A stretch of 62,205 bases of DNA from contig DGWH01000005.1 of the NCBI GenBank assembly GCA_002395225.1, forward strand, positions 23,349 to 85,553. Reading direction: 5' to 3'. The notes under the pieces are model-generated. The model was given only the letters and a program-made list of their open reading frames with translations, did no database searches and was not told where the DNA came from. This stretch comes from Christensenella sp. UBA4263. Its GTDB lineage: Bacteria; Bacillota; Clostridia; Christensenellales; Aristaeellaceae. Positions 17,215 through 24,482 of the stretch are shown here, piece after piece; position 1 is the stretch's first letter; every line of letters starts with the position of its first letter. The translations under genes were made by a program, and so were the position numbers.

Positions 17215-17904
17215 ATGTACCACAACTATTCATACGCGCAGTTGGAAGCTATGGCAGATGAACTTAACAGGAAGTATGACGAGAAGAGGCTGACGATACC
17301 TGGACAGGCCGATGTTTATGACATCGTAGATCTGCTCGGCGCACGTTTGGCATTTGAATATCTCTCGCCAGACCGCACCTATCTTGGCGCAACACTCTTT
17401 CGACCGGGCATGCTTTATGTCTGGCCGGGCAATCCATACAAACCAGGTATGATGCCCGAACAAAAGATTTTCTATGGGGGCACCATCATCATAGATCGGG
17501 ATCTAAACGAAGGGTGTACAGAGCAGGATCACTTTATAGAAAACTTCACTGTCATTCATGAATGCTTTCACTTCGCGAATCATCAGGCCAGCTTTAAAGA
17601 TTCCGGACATATGTCCCGATCCTTTACGTCATACGGTAGGTTTCAGGAGGACAAATCGTCTGCAATCTACAAGATTGAACGCCAAGCAAATTATTCTGCC
17701 GCAGCTTTTCTGATGCCTCGTGAGGCGACGCTTGCCGCCGCACGCGAATACATAAATTACAGAGACAGGAGGCTTCCCTTTGGATATGACATAAAACCAG
17801 CAATCAAAGAAATGGGCCGCCTTTTCGGTGTCAATTACTCTCCGATGCTTTTTCGGCTTCAGGAGATGAATATTGTGGATTGGGACTTCAATCCTTACCT
17901 TTAA
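17215..17904 (+). CDS. ImmA/IrrE-family metallo-endopeptidase
   Basis: Zinc-dependent protease expected to cleave the XRE repressor encoded just upstream and so relieve repression on a stress signal. In 229 residues the HExxH motif appears as VIHECFHFANH (His and Glu ligands near residue 118), with a downstream acidic/helical segment (YKIERQANYSAAAFLMP) supplying the third ligand region typical of the family. Start at ATG 17215 is preceded by GGGGAGGAC; a TTG three bases earlier is an alternative. It forms an operon with the XRE gene. Confidence 0.88.
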   Translation: MYHNYSYAQLEAMADELNRKYDEKRLTIPGQADVYDIVDLLGARLAFEYLSPDRTYLGATLFRPGMLYVWPGNPYKPGMMPEQKIFYGGTIIIDRDLNEGCTEQDHFIENFTVIHECFHFANHQASFKDSGHMSRSFTSYGRFQEDKSSAIYKIERQANYSAAAFLMPREATLAAAREYINYRDRRLPFGYDIKPAIKEMGRLFGVNYSPMLFRLQEMNIVDWDFNPYL

Positions 17905-17918
17905 CGATAACCCGGTTG

Positions 17919-17960
17919 CTTGCAAATAAGCTGCTCTGACATGCTAAATTGCAGAACTTC
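17919..17960 (+). promoter_or_regulatory. Promoter module of the toxin cassette, repeated at 19260
   Basis: The segment TTGCAAATAAGCTGCTCTGA, followed by CATGCTAAATTGCAGAAC, matches TTGCAAACAAGCCGCATAGA plus CGTGCTATATTGCAGAAC near 19262. TTGCAA plus TAAATT/TATATT are the likely -35 and -10 boxes (spacing slightly long). Confidence 0.55.
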
Positions 17961-18001
17961 CACTACGGCGAAAGCCAGAACATTTCAAAGGAGGTTTTGC
18001 A

Positions 18002-18070
18002 ATGATAGCAGACCATATTTCCAGATACGGTCTTCAGCACATGATCACCCTGTGGGGAGGTGATTACTGA
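18002..18070 (+). CDS. 22-codon leader ORF coupled to the toxin gene
   Basis: A short frame (MIADHISRYG...WGGDY) with the best ribosome binding site in the cassette (AAAGGAGGTTTTGCA before ATG 18002). Its stop TGA shares a base with the ATG of the toxin gene at 18070. The toxin may be translated only by ribosomes arriving from this leader, which would keep its synthesis low and linked. I know no homologue. Confidence 0.5.
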   Translation: MIADHISRYGLQHMITLWGGDY

Positions 18071-18564
18071 TGGGCAGCGGAAAGAGCGGGCTATATTCAG
18101 GAGCAAGTGCATCCAGTTTAGCGCCTGTCGCGGGTGAACTGGTACTTCGGAGCAAAGACTATCGCTATTTTGATAATATTGCCCGACGTACAGATATTGA
18201 TCCGAAAGGGCAATTTGATCTGGTCGGTCATGGATCTCCCATAAGCATACAGGTTGAAATCAATGGTGTTCAAAGACAACTGGACGCCCGAACTATATCT
18301 CGCTTACTTTTACATGGTAATAAATACAGGAGAAAGCAGCCGATACGTTTACTTTCCTGTCTGACGGGTGCCAAAGCAGATGGTTTTGCTCAAAATCTGG
18401 CCAATAAACTGAACACCACTGTATATGCACCTACGGACATTGTTTGGGCTTATTCTAATGGACGGCATATCGTTGCTCCAAGAAATCCGGAGAATCCAAA
18501 ACAGCCTCATCCAACAAAAAGAGGCGGCTTTAAGGCTTTTTATCCGGGAGGAAAGAAAAAATGA
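18070..18564 (+). CDS. Caspase-like (clan CD) toxin domain, stand-alone
   Basis: 164 residues resembling the C-terminal cysteine-peptidase toxin domains seen at the ends of polymorphic (RHS-type) toxins. The conserved features are GQFDLVGHGSP (catalytic His), ARTISRLL, PIRLLSCLTGAKADGFAQ (catalytic Cys in LLSC) and LANKL...VYAPTDIVWAYSNG. The C-terminus is basic (GGFKAFYPGGKKK). There is no secretion signal, LXG, WXG or RHS part. The fragment starts MGSGKSGLYSGASASS, reminiscent of linker sequence between a delivery trunk and the toxin tip. The downstream gene overlaps by four bases and is a good immunity candidate. It is either a captured toxin tip or an intracellular suicide effector. Confidence 0.68.
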   Translation: MGSGKSGLYSGASASSLAPVAGELVLRSKDYRYFDNIARRTDIDPKGQFDLVGHGSPISIQVEINGVQRQLDARTISRLLLHGNKYRRKQPIRLLSCLTGAKADGFAQNLANKLNTTVYAPTDIVWAYSNGRHIVAPRNPENPKQPHPTKRGGFKAFYPGGKKK

Positions 18565-18956
18565 CTCAAAAAATAATATGTGAAAAATGCGGTTCTGAAA
18601 TGAACGACCGCAGTTCTGGAAACTCAATCTGGGTCGAATGTCCAAAATGTGGGTGGGGATGGGCTTGCACTACCTATGATCCGTCCGTGGACGATGAAAC
18701 CGCATATGAAATTTGGCTACACCCTGGCAACTCTCAATCGCCAGAAGTACTTCGTCTGATTGCGAGTATTGCCGGCGTCAACTTGCTGCAGGCAAAGAAA
18801 ATGCTGAATGTTGCAAAGCCGATAATGCTTTATAAAGCTCATAATGAGGCTGCTTCTTCTCAAACCAGAGTTCAAAAGATGCAGGCTATTGCCAAGAGCC
18901 TGAAGCAAAATAATATATCATTCTTCATAGTTCCGGACTTTAAATACGATTTTTGA
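18561..18956 (+). CDS. Probable immunity protein: zinc ribbon plus L7/L12-C-terminal-like domain
   Basis: 131 residues. An N-terminal zinc ribbon has two CxxC knuckles (CEKCG at about 8-12 and CPKCGWGW at about 29-36). The C-terminal half (SPEVLRLIASIAGVNLLQAKKML ... QNNISFFIVPDFKYDF) follows the helix-helix-strand pattern of the ribosomal L7/L12 C-terminal domain, where ITGLGLKEAKDLV is the matching segment. ATG overlaps the toxin stop (ATGA), so the two are co-translated, as is usual for toxin-immunity pairs. The partner role is inferred from position. Confidence 0.6.
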   Translation: MTQKIICEKCGSEMNDRSSGNSIWVECPKCGWGWACTTYDPSVDDETAYEIWLHPGNSQSPEVLRLIASIAGVNLLQAKKMLNVAKPIMLYKAHNEAASSQTRVQKMQAIAKSLKQNNISFFIVPDFKYDF

Positions 18957-19057
18957 GGACGATAGCCAAACAACAGAAACTTAGGGAATGCTCCGGCATT
19001 TCCAATAATTTGAACATGATGTTAGAAATCAGCGAAATTCTAACGGAGGAGATTTCA

Positions 19058-19240
19058 ATGCAGACGCAAGGATACATATACTACTGCACAGCAAAGTGTC
19101 CGATCAGGAAGAAATGTTTTGTCATCAAGACTGAGCAGATGCTTTCAGCCCCTTTGATTGTATTAAAAAAGTGCGAGGCCCGTAAGGGGCAGGACATCCG
19201 GATCATCGTTGGCGAGACCCGGTTCTCCATGAATCATTAA
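19058..19240 (+). CDS. Small Cys-rich hypothetical protein, 60 residues
   Basis: Not recognised. Four Cys lie in YCTAKCPIRKKC and LKKCEA, enough for one small metal site or disulfide pair, on a basic protein without signal peptide. Start at ATG 19058 follows CGGAGGAG; a longer frame back to 18953 overlaps the preceding gene and lacks a binding site. A hairpin GTTAGAA...TTCTAAC (19021-19044) ends at the first base before GGAGGAG and could control initiation. Confidence 0.5.
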   Translation: MQTQGYIYYCTAKCPIRKKCFVIKTEQMLSAPLIVLKKCEARKGQDIRIIVGETRFSMNH

Positions 19241-19259
19241 CAAAAATGAATATCTGTTT

Positions 19260-19303
19260 CTTGCAAACAAGCCGCATAGACGTGCTATATTGCAGAACCT
19301 GCT
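19260..19303 (+). promoter_or_regulatory. Promoter module of the DUF4417 cassette, copy of the one at 17919
   Basis: TTGCAA ... GTGCTATATTGCAGAACCTG shares most positions with 17919-17960. A hairpin-like GCATATG TTTATGC follows near 19328. The leader to ATG 19380 carries AGAGAGGAG. Confidence 0.6.
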
Positions 19304-19379
19304 CGCAAGGACAAAAGAGCTATTCTGCATATGTTTATGCGGTTTTTATTGAGATGACTCACCTAGAGAGGAGTCTATT

Positions 19380-20099
19380 ATGAATAAAAAAATCAAAGCC
19401 ATTATCGACGATGGATGTAATCCCGAACTTGTAGCCGGTGCGGAATTTGCACTGCCGCTTGGCATCCCGATCATCAAAGCGACATCAAAAATTATTGTTC
19501 CGCCAGGCATTACGCCATTTTCAATGAGACGGCGTGCTCCGAGTTTTGAAGAAGCCGTGGGTTTCCACGAAATGGATGTTAACTTCGCAGATGTTCTGCG
19601 AAACCCGGAAAAGTACATCGATGATTTTGCACGTTTTGCTGTGCTGATCAGTCCGGACTGTTCTCTATACAGGGACGCTCCATTATCCGTTCAGTTAACA
19701 AATGTATACCGTAACAGGGCTATTGGTAGCTATTATCAGAGACGGGGACAGTATGTAATCCCACAGATCCGATGGGGCAACGAGTATACATACACAACAA
19801 AATATTTCCCTGAACGTATTGCTTTTCTTGGCGCGGAAAGGCACAGTATCCTGGCAGTCGGTACCTATGGCTGCTTTAACGGGCGGGAAAACAAATATCA
19901 CTTTGCTGCGGGCCTTGACGCTATGATGGAGACCCTGGAGCCAAAGATTGTGCTGGTGTACGGTTCCATGCCGGAAAAAGTATTCGGACCGTATATGAAG
20001 TACGCAAAATTCGTACTATATCCGGACTGGACCAGCCGCATGCATGGAGGAAAATGCTTACAAAGCGTGCCTGGATACGAAACTTCTGAAGCTGATTGA
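19380..20099 (+). CDS. DUF4417-domain protein
   Basis: 239 residues matching the DUF4417 pattern: FAVLISPDCSLYRDAPLSVQ, TNVYRNRAIGSYYQRRGQYV, IPQIRWGNEYTY and AVGTYGCFNGRENKYHF. The family is common in mobile regions and phages of Firmicutes. Its biochemical role is unknown. No signal peptide or membrane segment. The last 15 residues after the DUF (KCLQSVPGYETSEAD) look unrelated and may be a replaced tail. Own promoter (19260) and terminator (20115). Confidence 0.8.
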   Translation: MNKKIKAIIDDGCNPELVAGAEFALPLGIPIIKATSKIIVPPGITPFSMRRRAPSFEEAVGFHEMDVNFADVLRNPEKYIDDFARFAVLISPDCSLYRDAPLSVQLTNVYRNRAIGSYYQRRGQYVIPQIRWGNEYTYTTKYFPERIAFLGAERHSILAVGTYGCFNGRENKYHFAAGLDAMMETLEPKIVLVYGSMPEKVFGPYMKYAKFVLYPDWTSRMHGGKCLQSVPGYETSEAD

Positions 20100-20114
20100 T
20101 TACGCACACGCCGT

Positions 20115-20143
20115 GAGGAGGGAAACCTCCTCTTGTTTTTTTT
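20115..20143 (+). terminator. Terminator of the DUF4417 cassette
   Basis: GAGGAGG, loop GAAA, CCTCCTC, TTG, then eight T: the same hairpin and tail as at 16466. Confidence 0.92.
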
Positions 20144-20265
20144 ATTTTGTCCTTCCAGGCCAGTTGCTCTCACACCATCCACGACAATCCTCGCTAAAAA
20201 AGCAAAAGATCCCCGTGTGGGCAGCTCGGCGTGATTGTGTTTCAAAAAAACTGTGAAAACAGTTG

Positions 20266-20297
20266 TTGACATGTAGGAAACTTAGAGCGATATATAC
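20266..20297 (+). promoter_or_regulatory. Promoter of the second XRE gene, copy of the 16009 type
   Basis: TTGACA (20266-20271), a 17-base spacer ending in CTTAGAGC, then GATATATAC (20289-20297). Leader of about 55 bases to the ATG. Confidence 0.75.
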
Positions 20298-20351
20298 GTC
20301 TGCTCCGAATATAGGCCTACCCAAAATAATAAAGAATTGGAGGACACAAAG

Positions 20352-20660
20352 ATGGTGAATTTGAAAAGGACCGGGCGTTTGATTGCTAAACGTCGAAAAG
20401 AGATGAATCTGACGCTACCACAGTTGGCAGAACTGCTGCACGTATCCCCGAAGGAAGTTAGCGTATGGGAAGAAGGGACTCTTTTTCCCGATTTTTCATC
20501 GGAGAGGATGATTTATAAGGTGATGGGCCTGAATCCTGTGGAGATTCTGACGGGTGCTGAGATGAATGATGAAAAACTGAAAAATGACATTTCTGCGTAT
20601 TTGAAGAAGGTTGATTTGGATTATTCCGGCGGTAACGAAGCATATTTGAATGAAACGTGA
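20352..20660 (+). CDS. XRE-family HTH protein, 102 residues
   Basis: Helix-turn-helix at about residues 8-62 (LIAKRRKEMNLTLPQLAELL, then VSPKEVSVWEEGTLFPDFSS). An Asp/Glu/Lys-rich helical tail (MNDEKLKNDISAYLKKVDL) may dimerise. Start at ATG 20352 follows TTGGAGGA; the ORF can be read five codons further upstream but would then start inside that site. It is probably an autoregulator or the regulator of the neighbouring cassettes. The three 13-bp repeats at 20865 are candidate binding sites. Confidence 0.85.
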   Translation: MVNLKRTGRLIAKRRKEMNLTLPQLAELLHVSPKEVSVWEEGTLFPDFSSERMIYKVMGLNPVEILTGAEMNDEKLKNDISAYLKKVDLDYSGGNEAYLNET

Positions 20661-20739
20661 AAAAACTTTTAGCCGTGACGACTGTTGAAATGGAAAAGGT
20701 CGTGACGGGTGGACTCCATACAAGGAGACAGTTTTATAC

Positions 20740-20767
20740 AAGGTGACAGCTTCGGCTGTCCCTTTTT
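20740..20767 (+). terminator. Terminator after the second XRE gene
   Basis: AGGTGACAGC, TTCG tetraloop, GCTGTCCCTTTTT; strong stem with one mismatch. Confidence 0.88.
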
Positions 20768-20864
20768 GAGTAGTGTGATTCTCCACCTCTTCTTCAGTTC
20801 ATCCGTCTCCAGACTCCGCCCTTAATATAACCCACATGGAAGAGCAACCGGACGGGAATGAGAT

Positions 20865-20953
20865 GAGCGGTAAATCTGTACGGTAAATCTGAGCGGTAAA
20901 AACAGATAGTGACAAAATAAGAACTCCCATGCGCTCCGGAAAAATGGTATACT
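20865..20953 (+). promoter_or_regulatory. Three 13-bp direct repeats upstream of an extended -10 promoter
   Basis: GAGCGGTAAATCT (20865-20877), GTACGGTAAATCT (20878-20890) and GAGCGGTAAAAAC (20891-20903) are head-to-tail. A TGGTATACT extended -10 (20945-20953) follows. The arrangement suggests a cooperative activator or repressor site controlling the gene at 20987. Confidence 0.6.
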
Positions 20954-20986
20954 ATTGGCGAAAACTCAGAAATGGGGAAGATACGA

Positions 20987-21274
20987 ATGAACAAACTGCC
21001 GATGGATTATGGGATCGAGGCTCTTAGCGTTGAAAGCCTGGTTGGAATCGCCGTGAACAGTCTGCTGGAGAAAGATAAGGATAGATTGCTTAAAGCAATT
21101 GCGGAAGAAGCAGTCACGCGTGTCTTAGTGGCAGATACGGAAAATAAACTGGTCCAGGCCGTACAGCAAAGGATCGAGGATTACGACCCGAATAAGATGA
21201 GCGAGGAACTTAAAGCATACATCTGGGATGCGTTAAAAAACGAAATCGAACGGAGCGAATCGGCGCGGGGATAA
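20987..21274 (+). CDS. Hypothetical protein, 95 residues, helical
   Basis: Not recognised. Small acidic helical protein (YGIEALSVESLVGIAVNSLL, LLKAIAEEAVTRVLVADTEN, then YDPNKMSEELKAYIWDAL). No signal or membrane segment. Start at ATG 20987 follows TGGGGAAG. Own extended -10 promoter with 13-bp repeats upstream; 20-bp tandem repeats follow the stop. Confidence 0.5.
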   Translation: MNKLPMDYGIEALSVESLVGIAVNSLLEKDKDRLLKAIAEEAVTRVLVADTENKLVQAVQQRIEDYDPNKMSEELKAYIWDALKNEIERSESARG

Positions 21275-21290
21275 AACAACTGCAGTGGCT

Positions 21291-21345
21291 CTCTGAGGCT
21301 CACTGAGGTTCTCTGAGGCTCACTGAGGTTCTCTGAGTCTCACTG
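21291..21345. repeat. Tandem 20-bp repeats (2.75 copies)
   Basis: CTCTGAGGCTCACTGAGGTT at 21291-21310 and 21311-21330, then a partial copy CTCTGAGTCTCACTG at 21331-21345. Each unit is itself two similar 10-bp halves. It separates the plus-strand gene at 20987 from the convergent minus-strand gene. Confidence 0.9.
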
Positions 21346-21386
21346 GAAAGGCTGGGAAATAAAAAAAATAGGATGAGCCCCAAAGC

Positions 21387-21995
21387 TCATCTACAGAACT
21401 CCTCACCGACGATTTTTTTCCCAATCTTATAGCCGTCCGCTGCCATCTGTGCCATGGCCATAACTTCCTCATGAAGGGCAACGGTTGTGGTATAGGGGAA
21501 AACGTACTCCACCTCAATTTCAAAATAACCAGCCGTAAACTTCTCCGGCCAGATCTTATACCGCGACCACCTCTTCTCCAACTCTCGAACCAACCTCTTC
21601 GCCGGCCGTATGAAGTTCACCAGTCCGACATACGTGGACAATGTGATCATCCCGGACGGAGAAGCAGCAAGCCACACCATGGTTTCAGGGAAATGGACGG
21701 CAAAACTGTTTTTACTGCTGTAGGTGATGGAATGGAGGGCAAGATAGCTAGCGTAACTGTCAAGAATCGTACTGTTTTCTTCCATCTTGTGGTTTTTCTC
21801 TTCCGTCATTTTCTTCTCTTTCTTTTCAGTTTTCTCTACTTTCTCTTCATCCTCTACATAAGTTATCTTCACCAACTTCGAAATCAGTAGCGACAGTGCG
21901 GAAAGAACTGGAATAAGGATAATGGAGATAATATTGTCAGTTGATATTGTAGAGAATGTTGGTAAATGAATCCAAAAGGAAACTGGTATGTTCAC
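21387..21995 (-). CDS. Single-pass membrane protein, hypothetical, 202 residues
   Basis: Not recognised. The N-terminus has a hydrophobic helix (NIISIILIPVLSALSLLISK, about residues 22-41), then a highly charged Glu/Lys stretch (EDEEKVEKTEKKEKKMTEEK), then a folded C-terminal domain (YFEIEVEYVFPYTTTVALHE). I chose the GTG at 21995 because a perfect AAAGGAGG (22003-22010 on the minus strand) lies eight bases before it; the ATG at 22031 is upstream of that site. Convergent with the gene at 20987. Confidence 0.6.
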   Translation of the reverse strand: MNIPVSFWIHLPTFSTISTDNIISIILIPVLSALSLLISKLVKITYVEDEEKVEKTEKKEKKMTEEKNHKMEENSTILDSYASYLALHSITYSSKNSFAVHFPETMVWLAASPSGMITLSTYVGLVNFIRPAKRLVRELEKRWSRYKIWPEKFTAGYFEIEVEYVFPYTTTVALHEEVMAMAQMAADGYKIGKKIVGEEFCR

Positions 21996-22031
21996 CTCGC
22001 TTCCTCCTTTATATTTATAATAGTAGACCAT

Positions 22032-22812
22032 AAAGCAATGTCAACATCGATTTCAGGTGAAAAAGTTCCAGATTGAAAACGCAATGATACATGGCTCCCA
22101 TACCAGTTTTTCATCCACGTAAATTTTTTCTTCCGTTCATCAATAATTAGAAACATATCAATTGTTGTAAAGCATAGGGGCGTCTCTTCTTAAACAGAGG
22201 AGGCGCTCATTTTTTTTTCTAGAATTGTGTTTGAAGGGAAAAGCGTGGTTAGGATTGCAAATAAAAATGGATGACGTCGACATAAAACCTGTGCAGGACT
22301 GCTTCATAAGCCCGCTCAAAGTGGGTGGGTGCAAAAATGGCATAATCGTCTGATAATGCACCCTCAAACACCCTTGGATGCATTTTGGTATATTATCAGA
22401 CAATTCCGAAAAATCATAAAAAATGGGTGCACAATCAAACGATTCGAAAATTATGTACGGTATCAAGTGAGAGGTGCAGGGGGATGTGTATCTCAGGATC
22501 ATGTGGGGAATTTCCAATACACGGCCGGTAAGTGAAGGGAAATTTGAGTGGGATGCCTGGATTGAGATCGTCCGGTTCTAAGGGTGGCGGAGACGACCGA
22601 AGTTGCCAACAAAAGGATTTTTGCACCGCTGGACCGTTCCGTGCTGCGCTTGGATGGCATTGCAAATGCAATTGCTGCAAATCAGCAATTCGAACACATG
22701 TTGATTTATTGAACATTTATATGTATAATAGCATATGTGATTTGGAAACTGATTTTGAATATTTCAGAAATATCAGTTCTGGGAAACAATTGTGAAAGGG
22801 TGAGTGACAGAT
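22032..22812. other. 780-bp gene-free stretch with several inverted repeats
   Basis: No ORF with a plausible start and ribosome binding site; the plus-strand frame at 22329-22535 lacks both. Visible structure: a terminator-like hairpin at 22180-22218; GGGTGC (22327-22332) with GCACCC (22358-22363); and a perfect 10-bp inverted repeat GTCTGATAAT (22348-22357) / ATTATCAGAC (22392-22401). The right end carries the leader of the TetR gene. It may be the scar of a lost element. Confidence 0.5.
22180..22218 (+). terminator. Terminator-like hairpin with no gene in front
   Basis: GCGTCTCTTCT pairs over 11 bp (two G-T pairs) with AGAGGAGGCGC across TAAAC, followed by TCAT and eight T. No plus-strand gene precedes it, so it may be a relic. 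Confidence 0.65.
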
Positions 22813-23394
22813 ATGGCAGCTTCAAACCAGGAAGATAAGCGGATACGGCGGACAAAACGGATTCTCGAGCAGAGCCTGATGGAACTCCTCGAACAGAAAC
22901 CGTTAAAGGATATCACGGTGCGGGATCTGACCACGCTGGCGGATATTAACCGGGGAACCTTTTATGCGTATTACAGTGATATCTATGATTTCGTTCAGAA
23001 ACTGGAAGACGGCTATTTTGAACGCTTTGTGGAGCTGATGAACGCCCACGGGGATGAAACGGTCTTTCGCCAGACCAGGAGCTTCCTGCTGGACATGTTT
23101 ACCTTCATTCAGAACAATTCCAAGGTGGTTCGCATTCTGCTCGGGGAGAACGGCGACGGTTCGTTCCGGGAAAAGCTGATTGCCGTGGTCAGGGAAAAAT
23201 GCCATGCGGACTGGATCGCGGATAAAAGTGAATTTGCCGGTACGGAGAAGGAATTTGATTATCGCTATGCCTTTGTAACCTCCGGCTGTATCGGCCTGAT
23301 CCGGGAATGGGTCAGTCATGGCTGCACGGACAGCGTGAGTGAAATGACGGATCTGACGGAAAAGCTGATCCGTCAGGGCGGGATGAGCACCTGA
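22813..23394 (+). CDS. TetR/AcrR-family transcriptional regulator
   Basis: 193 residues. N-terminal helix-turn-helix of TetR type: RTKRILEQSLMELLEQKPLK then ITVRDLTTLADINRGTFYAY. The C-terminal ligand-binding half is helical and contains the WVSHGCTDSVSEM segment common in TetR_C-type regulators of Firmicutes. ATG 22813 is eight bases after AAGGGTGAG; a GTG at 22804 is a possible alternative. There is no adjacent transporter or enzyme in the same direction, so its target is not evident. Confidence 0.88.
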   Translation: MAASNQEDKRIRRTKRILEQSLMELLEQKPLKDITVRDLTTLADINRGTFYAYYSDIYDFVQKLEDGYFERFVELMNAHGDETVFRQTRSFLLDMFTFIQNNSKVVRILLGENGDGSFREKLIAVVREKCHADWIADKSEFAGTEKEFDYRYAFVTSGCIGLIREWVSHGCTDSVSEMTDLTEKLIRQGGMST

Positions 23395-23412
23395 TAAACA
23401 GACGCGGACGCC

Positions 23413-24369
23413 CTATGGTTCGGGAATGAATCCCGGATCCGGGCGAAGGGGATGTTCAAAGAGCTCTGCCGTATAATTCTCATAGGCAGACAATGAAGTG
23501 GCCTTGCGGATCTTTTTAAGGAGCTTTGTGGCATCCTCAAAGCAGCAGGCCAGGTGTTTGCCCAGCTCGCGCATGCGGCCAAGAACCGCATTCGGGGGAA
23601 AGAGCTGCCGGTAGGCACCGTACAGCGCATCATGATAGGTGCGCATCTCCCCAGGCTGCAGCGGGACATTTTCAAGGACGGTTCGGGCCAGGGCGGGATT
23701 TGCCGCCAGGCCGCGCCCGATCATGACCGTCTGGATCTCGGGATGGGCTTTTGCAAAGGCCTGGCACTGTCCCGGCGTAAACAGATCGCCGTTATAGACC
23801 ACCGGCATTTTGCAGGATGGAAGGAGGGACAGAACTGCCTCCGGCGCCGTCTGGCCTTTGTAAAACTGGACCCGCGTCCGGGCGTGGATGATCAGTTCGG
23901 AAACCGGATAGGTGTTGAGCCGTGTGAGGAGGTCCGGAAACTCATCCGGATTCTGCCAGCCCAGCCGCGTCTTGATGGACACCCGGATGGGTGTGCGGGC
24001 ATAGACCTCATCCAGAAAGCGTTCAAGGCCGGTCAGAGAGGTAAGAAGACCGGCGCCTTTTCCTTTTGCGGTGACGGTTCCGGAGGGACAGCCCATGTTC
24101 AGGTTGACTTCGGTATAGCCCATGTCGGCCAGCTGACTGGCGGCCCACAGAAAGAGCTCCGGACGGGAGGCGATGATCTGCGGAACCAGATGAAAGCCGC
24201 GGTTTTTCCATGGATCCACCTCGGCGATTTCATGATTGGTCAGATTGTAATTCTGGGTCGGGCTGATAAATGGGGTAAAGTACTTGCAGATTCCTGAAAA
24301 GTGAGCGGCATGGATCTGCCGGAAAGGGGCATCCGTAATGCCCTGAAGCGGTGCGAAATAGATTTGCAT
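23413..24369 (-). CDS. dus: tRNA-dihydrouridine synthase
   Basis: FMN-dependent enzyme that reduces uridines in the D-loop of tRNA. The 318 residues form a TIM barrel starting IYFAPLQGITDAPFRQ (FMN site), with LNMGCPSGTVTAKGKGAGLL carrying the catalytic Cys of the NxGCP motif, IKTRLGW, the IIHARTR strand, and VVYNGDLF followed by MIGRGLAANP for phosphate binding. It is of the DusB/DusC-like bacterial type; the exact position modified is not readable. Promoter at 24401-24429 on the same strand. It is divergent from the acetyltransferase gene. Confidence 0.94.
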   Translation of the reverse strand: MQIYFAPLQGITDAPFRQIHAAHFSGICKYFTPFISPTQNYNLTNHEIAEVDPWKNRGFHLVPQIIASRPELFLWAASQLADMGYTEVNLNMGCPSGTVTAKGKGAGLLTSLTGLERFLDEVYARTPIRVSIKTRLGWQNPDEFPDLLTRLNTYPVSELIIHARTRVQFYKGQTAPEAVLSLLPSCKMPVVYNGDLFTPGQCQAFAKAHPEIQTVMIGRGLAANPALARTVLENVPLQPGEMRTYHDALYGAYRQLFPPNAVLGRMRELGKHLACCFEDATKLLKKIRKATSLSAYENYTAELFEHPLRPDPGFIPEP

Positions 24370-24400
24370 AATGGTCCCCGTTCAAGATGTGATGCAGCTC

Positions 24401-24462
24401 ATTATAGGGGAAAGAGAAACAGAAAGCAATCATTCAAAAAAACAGTCATCACGGCGTGATGA
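24401..24462 (-). promoter_or_regulatory. dus promoter and a small palindrome in the divergent gap
   Basis: On the minus strand, TTGCTT (24429-24424), a 17-base spacer and TATAAT (24406-24401). Between it and the next gene lies the palindrome TCATCAC-GGC-GTGATGA (24446-24462), a possible shared operator for dus and the acetyltransferase. Confidence 0.65.
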
Positions 24463-24482
24463 AACGATTGGAGTAAAGAAAA

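Noticed and set aside
15969..20767. Integron-type cassette array
   Set aside because: No integron integrase and no attC-like 59-base elements; the shared parts are promoters and terminators.
22329..22535. 68-codon plus-strand ORF
   Set aside because: No ribosome binding site, it overlaps several inverted repeats, and its composition is non-coding.
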